The position numbers and the translations under genes are program-made. From Caenimonas koreensis DSM 17982 (GTDB lineage: Bacteria; Pseudomonadota; Gammaproteobacteria; Burkholderiales; Burkholderiaceae_C), in contig NZ_WJBU01000003.1 in the NCBI RefSeq assembly GCF_009646335.1, positions 1 through 64,000 of the forward strand: a stretch of 64,000 nt of DNA. Direction: 5' to 3'. The notes beneath the pieces were generated by a model. That model was not told the DNA's origin and did not search any database. It saw nothing but the letters and a program-made list of their open reading frames with translations. Positions 17,084 to 23,710 of this stretch are shown here, piece by piece; position 1 is the stretch's first letter; the number at the start of each line of letters is the position of its first letter.

Positions 17084-17344
17084 TTACAGGCGCGTGACGC
17101 CGGAGATGAACCCCACCAGCTCGCCGTTGACATAGAGCGCGCCTTCGGGGGCGCCTGCGTCACGGTAGATGGCGTGGATTTCCACGGGGCCTGCAGCGGG
17201 GGCGGCGGCCTTCTTTTCGCTCGTGGTGGCCAGTGCCGTGAGCACGTCGCTGGCAGTGCGCAGGAGCGCTGCAAGAAGGTGCAGCAAGGTTGCGCTCAAG
17301 GGGCGGGCCACATCGGATCCAGCCCACGGCATCGTCTTCGTCAT
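17084..17344 (-). CDS. Small hypothetical protein upstream of RTX gene
   Basis: An 86-residue protein of unknown function. ATG at 17344 has AAGGAG six to twelve bases upstream, an excellent ribosome site. The N-terminal half contains a hydrophobic helix (SATLLHLLAALLRTASDVLT) that might be a membrane segment or amphipathic helix. An Ala/Lys linker follows, then a short compact-looking part, VEIHAIYRDAGAPEGALYVNGE. It has the same strand as the RTX gene and lies 154 bases before it, so a shared transcript is likely. Upstream is a 370-base leader with a terminator-like hairpin. Confidence 0.65.
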   Translation of the reverse strand: MTKTMPWAGSDVARPLSATLLHLLAALLRTASDVLTALATTSEKKAAAPAAGPVEIHAIYRDAGAPEGALYVNGELVGFISGVTRL

Positions 17345-17384
17345 ATTTTTCTCCTTGTTATCGGTAACTTGCGGGAACCAAAGC

Positions 17385-17417
17385 AAAACGGCCCGGGGTT
17401 GTGAAACCACCGGGCCG
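17385..17417 (-). terminator. Rho-independent terminator in leader region
   Basis: On the minus strand, CGGCCCGG-t-GGTT pairs with AACCCCGGGCCG around the loop TCAC (12 base pairs, one bulge), followed by TTTTGCTTT. It lies between the promoter at 17666 and the ATG at 17344, so it either ends a short upstream transcript or attenuates the small gene and RTX gene. Confidence 0.75.
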
Positions 17418-17423
17418 CATGTC

Positions 17424-17448
17424 GCTGCTGAAAGAATGCTTCAGCAGC
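17424..17448 (-). other. Perfect 9-bp hairpin at end of short leader ORF
   Basis: GCTGCTGAA and TTCAGCAGC are perfect inverted repeats around a seven-base loop, six bases before the terminator hairpin. On the minus strand the TGA stop of the 45-codon ORF (17441-17443) lies in the 5' arm, so a ribosome ending there would prevent this hairpin from forming. Confidence 0.6.
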
Positions 17449-17578
17449 CAGGCGGACCGGCACCCCGGAGGTCGAATGCACGCGCTGCGTCGCGAGCGTT
17501 GCCACGTGAATTGCGCTGCGCGCCTGCTCGGTCAGAGCGGCGCATGGCGAACAGGTGGGACAACGTAACGATGGACAT
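17441..17578 (-). CDS. Possible 45-residue leader peptide
   Basis: ORF of 45 codons starting MSIVTLSHLF, Arg-rich (8 Arg), ending GAGPPGC then TGA. It lies 53 bases after the predicted transcription start from the 17666 promoter and just before a hairpin and terminator, the layout of a leader peptide. Pro-Pro-Gly is a strong ribosome-slowing motif. Against it: no Shine-Dalgarno sequence is visible before the ATG. It could be the coding part of an independent small-protein gene or chance in a non-coding RNA. It is shorter than usual gene-calling limits. Confidence 0.35.
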   Translation of the reverse strand: MSIVTLSHLFAMRRSDRAGAQRNSRGNARDAARAFDLRGAGPPGC

Positions 17579-17637
17579 CAAGGCGGGCGTGGGTTGGGGG
17601 AAGGGCCTCATCGGCAAAAATCAGCCGACTTGCGCAA

Positions 17638-17666
17638 ATGATAAACAATTGATTATCAAATGCCAA
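17638..17666 (-). promoter_or_regulatory. Sigma-70-type promoter
   Basis: On the minus strand, TTGGCA (17666-17661), a 17-base spacer and TATCAT (17643-17638): five of six consensus bases in each box at ideal spacing, in a locally AT-rich patch. The predicted start of transcription is near 17631. It reads toward the short ORF, terminator, 86-residue gene and RTX gene. Confidence 0.65.
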
Positions 17667-17715
17667 GTGAAATGAATCACCGCCCTGGCGGGCTGTATCG
17701 CGGGCGCGACAGGCC

Positions 17716-18354
17716 CTAGCGTTTGCGCTTGAGCGGCGCGACGCCTGTTTGTACCCGTTGCCACAGGGCAAGCGGATCGTCCTGTGGCATCGGCACGCTT
17801 GCCCTGGACGGTGCGGGCGTGCCGGGCTTGGGGGGCGTGTTTGTCGCCGTGATGGACGGTGATGGCTTGGCGCCTGGCGTCATCAGCACTTCACCGAGCA
17901 AGTCCATCAGCCGCGCCCGTGCGCGTTGCGGATGGCGGCGGTAGTAAGTGAGCACCAGCCCGACGATGAACCGCTCGTCGTCATCAATGGGCAGCGAGCT
18001 CTCGGCTGGGGCCGCTGTGGCGGCGGGCTGTGAGACGGAAAGCGCTGCATCGGCAGCCGAACCATCGTGAGGCGTATCCATCCAGCCGTACGGCTTGTGC
18101 GACAGCTGCTCGAACTGGCGGGCGAGCCGCTCGCCGATCTGGCGTGAACGGCTTTTGATCTGGCTCCAGTAGCTCGGCTGGATCTGAAGGCGTTCGGCAA
18201 AGCGCCGCTCCAGGCCGCGCAGCGTGGCTACATCGGGGTCTTTGACGGTGCTGCGCAGGAACTCTTCAAATAGTGCCAGCGCGTTGTCCAGCCTGATTTG
18301 CGCGACGTCTCGGGGGCCTGATTGCATGGACGTCAATGATAAAGCTTCGTTCAT
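17716..18354 (-). CDS. Putative DNA-binding protein with HTH-like N-terminus
   Basis: A 212-residue protein. Residues 15-85 resemble small repressor-type helix-turn-helix proteins: RFAERLQIQPSYWSQIK followed by RQIGERLARQFE and a final KPYGWMD, a pattern I associate with lambda-repressor-like regulators in Burkholderiales. The middle is Ala/Pro/Ser-rich, a helical segment (DDDERFIVGLVLTYYRRHP, RARLMDLLGEVL) follows, and the tail is Pro/Thr-rich ending LKRKR. I start at MNEALSLTS (18354); MQSGP nine codons in is possible. It is divergent from the GDSL lipoprotein/OmpW pair (150 bases between), so it may regulate them; that is inference. Confidence 0.6.
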   Translation of the reverse strand: MNEALSLTSMQSGPRDVAQIRLDNALALFEEFLRSTVKDPDVATLRGLERRFAERLQIQPSYWSQIKSRSRQIGERLARQFEQLSHKPYGWMDTPHDGSAADAALSVSQPAATAAPAESSLPIDDDERFIVGLVLTYYRRHPQRARARLMDLLGEVLMTPGAKPSPSITATNTPPKPGTPAPSRASVPMPQDDPLALWQRVQTGVAPLKRKR

Positions 18355-18504
18355 CTGCGGAACAAGCCGCCGGAATTCGACCCTCGATCCCGGCGGTTGA
18401 TGCTGACCGGCTCGGTGGATACCCCGTGTGCAATCAGGGTTGGCAGGCATACCATGCATAGGGCGAAAACGAACGGTCGTTCTATTTTATTCAGGAGACA
18501 TCGG

Positions 18505-19677
18505 ATGAGATTGATGAGGACAAAACTCGCAGCGGTTGCCGCTGCAGTCGTGCTGGCCGCTTGCGGCGGCGGCTCTGGCCCGGGCAACCAGGCGCCGGCC
18601 GTGGCATTCACTTCCATGGTGAACTTTGGCGACAGCCTGAGCGACGTGGGCACCTACAAGGTGGGCACCGTCGCTGCACTGGGCGGCGGCAAGTTCACGG
18701 TGAACGGCCCGACGGCCCGGAACTGGACGGAGTGGATCGCAGCCGACATCAAGGTCGCGGCGCCCTGCCCGGCACAGACGGGCCTGTTGCCCAACATTCC
18801 CGGCCTCGTCGGCGCGCCGGTGGTGCAGAACACATCGTGCTCCAGCTATGCGCAAGGCAGCTCGCGCGTGAGCGGCATCTTCGCACCCAACAGCGCCACA
18901 CTGCAGGCGGCGCCGTTCAACCAGCAGACGCTCGGCATGACGGCAACACCGCTCACGCAGCAGATGGCGTCGCACCTGGCGCGCCACGGCGGCGCTTACA
19001 GCGGCACAGAACTCGTCACGGTCATGGCCGGCGGCAACGACATTTTCATGAACGTCGGCGGCGTGGGCGCTGCGGGTGGCGGCGGTGCGGCTGCGGTCGG
19101 CGCCGCCATCGCGGCTGGCTGGTCGTCTTCGGTGCAGGCTGCCGTGGCTGCAGGGGGTCCTGCCGCTGTCCAGGCTGCTGCTACCGCAGCTGTGACCAGC
19201 ATGGGCGCAGCCGGCGCGGAACTCGCCGGCCTCATCAAGACGCAGATCATCGCCAAGGGCGCGAAGTACGTCGTCGTGGTGAACCTGCCTGATGTCAGCC
19301 AGACGCCCTTTGCCATGTCAACGGACGCGCAGACGCGCGGCCTCGTCAACCAGATGGTCACGACGTTCAACGGCCAGCTCGCTGCGGGCCTGTCGGGCGT
19401 GGCAGGTGTGGTGATGGTCGATGCCTACACGCAAGGCCGCGACCAGACCGCCAACCCGGCGCAATACTCGCTGAGCAACGTCACGACGCCTGCCTGCAGC
19501 ACGACATCGCCAGCGAACCCGCTGCAAGGCTCGTCGCTCGGTTGCACGGCAGCCAGCACGATCGCTGGTGACGTGAGCGCCTACCTGTACGCTGACTCGG
19601 TGCACCCGTCGCCATACGGCAACCAGCTGCTCGCGCAGTTCGTCGCCGTCCAGATGGCCAAGGCCGGCTGGCTCTGA
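18505..19677 (+). CDS. GDSL/SGNH family lipase-esterase lipoprotein
   Basis: A 390-residue secreted hydrolase. ATG at 18505 has CAGGAG eight bases upstream. The signal peptide ends in the lipobox LAAC with Cys20. FGDSLSDVG (41-49) gives the nucleophile Ser44, GGNDIFMN (about 177) is block III, and DSVHPSPYGNQLLA near the C-terminus gives the catalytic Asp and His. Between blocks III and V is a long Gly/Ala-rich insertion (about 185-235) unlike most GDSL enzymes. It should act on ester bonds at the outer membrane or outside; the substrate is unknown. ompW follows after 35 bases, probably in the same transcript. Confidence 0.88.
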   Translation: MRLMRTKLAAVAAAVVLAACGGGSGPGNQAPAVAFTSMVNFGDSLSDVGTYKVGTVAALGGGKFTVNGPTARNWTEWIAADIKVAAPCPAQTGLLPNIPGLVGAPVVQNTSCSSYAQGSSRVSGIFAPNSATLQAAPFNQQTLGMTATPLTQQMASHLARHGGAYSGTELVTVMAGGNDIFMNVGGVGAAGGGGAAAVGAAIAAGWSSSVQAAVAAGGPAAVQAAATAAVTSMGAAGAELAGLIKTQIIAKGAKYVVVVNLPDVSQTPFAMSTDAQTRGLVNQMVTTFNGQLAAGLSGVAGVVMVDAYTQGRDQTANPAQYSLSNVTTPACSTTSPANPLQGSSLGCTAASTIAGDVSAYLYADSVHPSPYGNQLLAQFVAVQMAKAGWL

Positions 19678-19712
19678 CCGCCTGAACAGAGAACCAACAA
19701 GGAACATCGATC

Positions 19713-20384
19713 ATGAGCAAAACCAAGAAGCTTCAGTTGATCGCCGCGGCAGCGCTGCTGGCATCAGCCTTCAGCACGCAGGCCCAGACGGCCGGCAGCT
19801 GGCTGGCGCGCATCGGCGCAACGAACATCAGCCCTGACGTGACGAGCGGCAACCTCACGGCCCCCAGCCTGCCCGGCACCAAGGTGGACATCAACGACAG
19901 CACGCAGCTCGGCGGCGGCATCACCTACATGCTGACCGACAACTGGGCGGTTGACCTGCCGCTGGCCATGCCGTTCAAGCACACGCTCTCGGGCGATGGT
20001 GCCATTGCCGGTGTGGGCAAACTCGGTGACGTGAAGGCACTGCCTTTCACGCTGCTGGGCCAGTACCGCTTCATGGCGCCGAATGCGCAGCTGCGCCCCT
20101 ATGTCGGCGCTGGTATCACCTACGCGAAGTTCTATCACTCGCGCAGCACAGGCGTGCTTTCGTCGTTGACGGGTGGCTCGCCGACGACGTTCACCGTTGA
20201 CTCGAAGTGGGCACCGACGGTTCAGCTTGGCGTTGTGTTCAACGTCAACGACAAGTTGTTCGTCGATACGATGATCTCCAAGACGTGGCTGAAGACGACG
20301 TCGCACCTCTCCACAGGCCAGACGATCGATACCAAGCTCGACCCGATCTCGATGTCGATTGGCATCGGCATGAGGTTCCGCTGA
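19713..20384 (+). CDS. ompW: OmpW family outer membrane protein
   Basis: A 223-residue eight-stranded outer-membrane barrel of the OmpW family. The signal peptide ends STQAQ. Family marks are GGGITYMLTDNWAVDL, ALPFTLLGQYRF, RPYVGAGITYAKFY, and the C-terminal SIGIGMRFR ending in an aromatic plus Arg. OmpW barrels are thought to pass small hydrophobic molecules, which would suit a neighbouring secreted esterase, though that link is inference. It follows the GDSL gene closely and is followed by a strong terminator. Confidence 0.92.
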   Translation: MSKTKKLQLIAAAALLASAFSTQAQTAGSWLARIGATNISPDVTSGNLTAPSLPGTKVDINDSTQLGGGITYMLTDNWAVDLPLAMPFKHTLSGDGAIAGVGKLGDVKALPFTLLGQYRFMAPNAQLRPYVGAGITYAKFYHSRSTGVLSSLTGGSPTTFTVDSKWAPTVQLGVVFNVNDKLFVDTMISKTWLKTTSHLSTGQTIDTKLDPISMSIGIGMRFR

Positions 20385-20404
20385 CGCGTTCTACGCATGC
20401 AGCC

Positions 20405-20432
20405 AAGCGCCCTTCGGGGCGCTTTTTTTTTT
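20405..20432 (+). terminator. Rho-independent terminator after ompW
   Basis: AAGCGCC and GGCGCTT form a GC-rich stem around CTTCGG-type loop bases, followed by an uninterrupted T-run of ten (20423-20432). It ends the GDSL-ompW unit. Confidence 0.9.
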
Positions 20433-20457
20433 GGGGCGGCCACGGCAAGGGCTGCTG

Positions 20458-21606
20458 TTATGGATCCATATCCGCCAGCCGCGCGATGAATCCCCAGCCG
20501 CCACCGAGTTCACTCACGGCCAGCACGAGCTCGTTTCTGCCTGCATCCAGCGGTAGATAGATCGCGTCGTTCTCCGCATCCATGATTCCGAGAAAGCCCG
20601 GATCACGGAAGGACTGCGCGCTGCGGCCACGATAGAGAATCCTGCCGTTGAGAAACACGGTCACATCGTCGCTGTAGCCGAGATACAGTTTTTTCGTTTG
20701 CTTGCGGTCCGACTCGATCTGCGTTTGCGCATAGATCACCCGCATCCCTTTTTGCGGCTCGAGCCGTTTCGACGGATCGTTCGCAAAGCTCACGGGCGGA
20801 TGCGGTGCTTCGCGATAGCGTTGCAGCGCGACGATGCCGGGTGCTTCGGCCTGCACGTCCTGCCACTGCATTTGCTCTTTTTCCTGCAGGCTCATCGGCC
20901 GCTCGAGGTTGCGCGCGAGCGCATCGAGCGATGCAGAGATGCGCCATTTCGTGAGGGTGCCCTGCGGCGTGGCGGGCCAGTTGCGCTGCCACGGTGCTGC
21001 AGGCGTGCTACGCACTTCGAAGTTCGTAAAGCACACGTCGCCAGTGAGCGAGGCCAGCGCAACCTGGCCTTTTGCCAGCCCACTCTTGAGGTCGTCCATC
21101 ACGAGCGCAGGCTGCCTCATATTGTCGACAAACAGGTTCGCCTGCGCGCCTTTGATCTCCAGGCGCAAGTGGAACCACTCGTTTTGCGGAACATCGACAG
21201 CGCCCGTGAAGCCCTTGCCGCTATAGAGCTGCCAGTTCAGGCCGCCGCCCAGAACCGGCGTGTATTGCAACGCATCGGGCAAGCCTGACTTGTGCTGCCG
21301 CAGGTAGACCCATTCGCCATTGGCACCGTCGCCGTCGAGGCGGAACTGGATGCCGAAAAACCCGCGGCGGGCAGGCGTTGCCACATCCACATCGATCACG
21401 CCGTCGCCCAGCTCGAATGCCTTGATCGCGGCCGCCGCACCATCGAGCATCAGGCACTTGCGGCCAAGGTACTGCGTGACTTTCGCGTTGCCTTCCAGCT
21501 CCCATTGCGGCGAGTCGGGGCTGAGTTTCAAAGCAGGTTGTGCCAGCGCGTGCAAGGACGTTGCAAGCAGTGCCAGCGGCAAGACAAGCCGGGTGCGTGT
21601 GGACAT
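20458..21606 (-). CDS. Exported concanavalin/LamG-like (DUF1080-type) protein
   Basis: A 382-residue exported protein. I start at MSTRTRL (21606) directly before the signal peptide (LALLATSLHALAQ). Residues 25-200 have the jelly-roll pattern of 3-keto-disaccharide hydrolase/LamG-like domains: GVIDVDVATPARRGFFGIQF, WVYLRQHKSG, EWFHLRLEIKG, CFTNFEVR. The second half contains KLYLGYSDDVTVFLNGRILY and ENDAIYLPLDAGRNELVLAV, as in galactose-binding-like domains that precede carbohydrate enzymes. A role in polysaccharide binding is plausible but not shown. It is a single gene, convergent with ompW. Confidence 0.65.
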   Translation of the reverse strand: MSTRTRLVLPLALLATSLHALAQPALKLSPDSPQWELEGNAKVTQYLGRKCLMLDGAAAAIKAFELGDGVIDVDVATPARRGFFGIQFRLDGDGANGEWVYLRQHKSGLPDALQYTPVLGGGLNWQLYSGKGFTGAVDVPQNEWFHLRLEIKGAQANLFVDNMRQPALVMDDLKSGLAKGQVALASLTGDVCFTNFEVRSTPAAPWQRNWPATPQGTLTKWRISASLDALARNLERPMSLQEKEQMQWQDVQAEAPGIVALQRYREAPHPPVSFANDPSKRLEPQKGMRVIYAQTQIESDRKQTKKLYLGYSDDVTVFLNGRILYRGRSAQSFRDPGFLGIMDAENDAIYLPLDAGRNELVLAVSELGGGWGFIARLADMDP

Positions 21607-21705
21607 GGGTGTGGCCTCCATGCGACCACGATACGAGTGCGCTGGTGCTTGAGCCAGACGCCGTGCGATGAACCGTTGATTCGGTGGGACGAAACGCGGG
21701 CGGGC

Positions 21706-22095
21706 TCAGGTCGCGTGCCACGGTCCTTCGACGAACAAGGCTTCACCTTCGCCCGGCCAGGGCGGCATCGTGATGGCGACAGCGGACAAAGCTGAGTTGG
21801 CCGATGCGCGAAACTGGAAGTGCGTGCCGAGTGGAATCGTCAAACTCACACCGGTCTCGAGCGCCACGATTTCTTCGCGCTCGCCTTGCCTGCGCCACAT
21901 CTGGCCGCTGCCTTCGACGATGTACCAGATCTCTTCGACCGTGCGGTGCGTGACTGCCTTGGCCACCTGTCCGGGCAACAGCCTGAAGTGCGCCATGCCT
22001 GCGCCAGCAAGTGCGGGCAGTACTCGAACCTGCGAGCCGTCGGGCGCGACGACAGTAGGCAGCACAGGCAATTGCAAAGTGGTGAAGTCGGTCAT
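21706..22095 (-). CDS. Cupin-domain protein
   Basis: A 129-residue single-domain cupin. THRTVEEIWYIVEGSG carries the His/Glu metal-binding part of cupin motif 1, and LTIPLGTHFQFRA the motif 2 His. Such small cupins may be sugar or amino acid isomerase-like enzymes or ligand sensors; the substrate cannot be assigned. It is divergent from the BON-domain gene (63 bases). Confidence 0.8.
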   Translation of the reverse strand: MTDFTTLQLPVLPTVVAPDGSQVRVLPALAGAGMAHFRLLPGQVAKAVTHRTVEEIWYIVEGSGQMWRRQGEREEIVALETGVSLTIPLGTHFQFRASANSALSAVAITMPPWPGEGEALFVEGPWHAT

Positions 22096-22158
22096 GGCAA
22101 ATGTTTATAGCAGCACGTCGGGCTCTAAACTTCATGCCACCGGTCTCAGGAGTTTGCT

Positions 22159-22647
22159 ATGAAGCGTTGGGTGTATGTATTGTTCTGTTGCCTGGGCGCG
22201 GAATCGGCCCTTGCGCAAGACACGCAAAACTACTTCGACGATCCATTTTTGCAGGTGACGGCCGGTGTGGCGAACTGCCCTGTGCCGCAGCCGCCAGGTA
22301 TGACGCAGGCCGAGCTTCCGGCGGCAGCGCATGTGCGGTCGCAGCATGGCGGCAGCTGCTTTCGGGCGGGGCGATGCCGGTTGCCTGATTCGTATCTCTA
22401 CGACAAGGAAATCATTCCTCGCGTGAAAATCTACCTCACGCAGGACGACCGCTATGCCAACACCAGCATCTGGGCCCAGGGCGAGCGGCGTCTTGTGACT
22501 TTGATGGGTTGTGTGCAATCCGAGCAGCAGTCGCAGGAGATCGAGCGCTCCGTGAACCTGATCGACGATGTGATGGGCGTGATCAACTACTTGATGGTCG
22601 GCACCCAGGCAACACCGAAATACAAGGTCATCACCCCGAAACCATGA
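22159..22647 (+). CDS. BON-domain periplasmic protein
   Basis: A 162-residue exported protein with signal peptide (VLFCCLGAESALA) and CAGGAG seven bases before the ATG. Residues 80-150 match a BON domain: IIPRVKIYLTQDDRYANTSI, RLVTLMGCVQSEQQSQEIE, VMGVINYLMVGT. BON domains bind phospholipid or envelope components, as in OsmY. Four or more Cys residues lie in the segment before the domain (NCPVPQPPG, SCFRAGRC), suggesting disulfides. The specific role is unknown. Confidence 0.75.
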   Translation: MKRWVYVLFCCLGAESALAQDTQNYFDDPFLQVTAGVANCPVPQPPGMTQAELPAAAHVRSQHGGSCFRAGRCRLPDSYLYDKEIIPRVKIYLTQDDRYANTSIWAQGERRLVTLMGCVQSEQQSQEIERSVNLIDDVMGVINYLMVGTQATPKYKVITPKP

Positions 22648-22787
22648 CAAGGCACCACATGCGTTGTCTCACTGGTTTTCACGGCGCTGCTGATCTGGTG
22701 TGCCAGGACTGATTTCAGGAGCGAAAACCGGGCGCTGGATACATTGGTTGGCTGGCCTGCACTCGTGCGCAAAGCTGAAATACACAA

Positions 22788-22826
22788 ATAGGCTTCACTT
22801 GCGTTTGGCGCACAATGCAAGCCTAT
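22788..22826 (+). promoter_or_regulatory. Dyad overlapping start of HTH gene
   Basis: ATAGGC(ttcac)TTGC at 22788-22801 pairs with GCAAGCCTAT at 22817-22826, covering the ribosome-binding region and the first base pair of the ATG at 22825. It could be an autoregulatory operator or an RNA hairpin that limits translation of this DNA-binding protein. Confidence 0.35.
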
Positions 22827-23259
22827 GCCAAATATTGCATCACTCCTCAAAGAAGAAATCGCGCGTGTGGCCCGCAAGGAAGTCCGCGCCGAGACGTCGT
22901 CGATGAAAAAGGCCGTGAGCCAGTACCGCAGCGACATTGCCGCACTCAAGCGGCAAGTGCGCGAGCTGGAGCAGCAATCCAGGAAGCTGCGCCGCGTCAC
23001 GTCGAAGGTGGCGGCTGTCAGCGCAGAACCCACGGAAAAGAAGCTTCGCTTCAGCGCCAAAGGTTTTGCCGAAGCTCGCCGGCGTCTTGACTTGTCTGCT
23101 GCCGCTGTGGGCCTTCTGATCGGTGCGACCGGCCAGTCGGTCTACAAGTGGGAGCAGGGCAAGGCCCGCCCGCGCGTCAAGCACCTGGCCAAAATCGCCG
23201 AGCTGCGCGCCATGGGCAAGCGTGAGGCGACTGCGCGTCTGGAAGCGCTCGCGGGCTGA
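22825..23259 (+). CDS. Coiled-coil plus helix-turn-helix protein
   Basis: A 144-residue basic protein. Residues 1-62 are a predicted long coiled coil (VSQYRSDIAALKRQVRELEQ). Residues 75-125 are an XRE-type helix-turn-helix: FAEARRRLDLSAAAVGLLIG, then TGQSVYKWEQGKARPR as the recognition helix region. A C-terminal Ala/Arg/Leu helix follows. It probably binds DNA as a dimer or oligomer through the coiled coil. Its targets are unknown. No Shine-Dalgarno sequence is clear, and a dyad covers the start. Confidence 0.7.
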   Translation: MPNIASLLKEEIARVARKEVRAETSSMKKAVSQYRSDIAALKRQVRELEQQSRKLRRVTSKVAAVSAEPTEKKLRFSAKGFAEARRRLDLSAAAVGLLIGATGQSVYKWEQGKARPRVKHLAKIAELRAMGKREATARLEALAG

Positions 23260-23396
23260 TTGCCTGCGTGTGCCACCGAGTCTGATCCGCATGGATCAGT
23301 TCAAGTGTCGATGCCGTCCTACACGCCAGTCGGGGTCCAATCCGTTGTCTCTGTAGCAGCCGGATACCCTGGCGAGCCATTGAAAGGACTTCCCTC

Positions 23397-23693
23397 ATGA
23401 ACAAGACTCTGATTGCACTCTTCGTCGCCTTCGCCGGCACCGCTTCCTTCGCCGCTTCGCACACGGGTGCACCGATGAGCCCCGCCTCTGCGCCCATGGC
23501 CACGACGGCCCCGATGAGCACGATGACCAAGGCCGAAGCCAAGGCTGCCGAAAAGAAGGCCGATGCCGACTACAAGGCCGCCAAGAAGGCCTGCAAGCCC
23601 CTGAAGTACAAGGAAGAAAAGGCCTGCAAGGCGCAAGCCAAGGCAGCCCACAAGAAGGCCGAAGCCGACATCAAGGCCGCGACCGCGAAGTAA
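23397..23693 (+). CDS. Small exported Lys/Ala-rich protein
   Basis: A 98-residue protein with signal peptide (TLIALFVAFAGTASFAA) and GAAAGGA 8-14 bases before the ATG. The mature part starts with a Met/Pro/Thr/Ser-rich stretch and continues as a highly charged Lys/Ala/Glu helix with two Cys (KKACKPLKYKEEKACKAQ). It resembles small TolA-like or PsiF-like periplasmic proteins in composition only. No function is proposed. Confidence 0.7.
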   Translation: MNKTLIALFVAFAGTASFAASHTGAPMSPASAPMATTAPMSTMTKAEAKAAEKKADADYKAAKKACKPLKYKEEKACKAQAKAAHKKAEADIKAATAK

Positions 23694-23710
23694 GCTCGCG
23701 GCCCACGGGG

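Noticed and set aside
17532..17771. 79-codon minus-strand ORF across the leader region
   Set aside because: It overlaps the regulator gene end and the promoter, with no ribosome site and random composition.
23282..23299. CTGATCC-GCAT-GGATCAG hairpin after the coiled-coil HTH gene as terminator
   Set aside because: Perfect but short stem without a T-run; may be chance.
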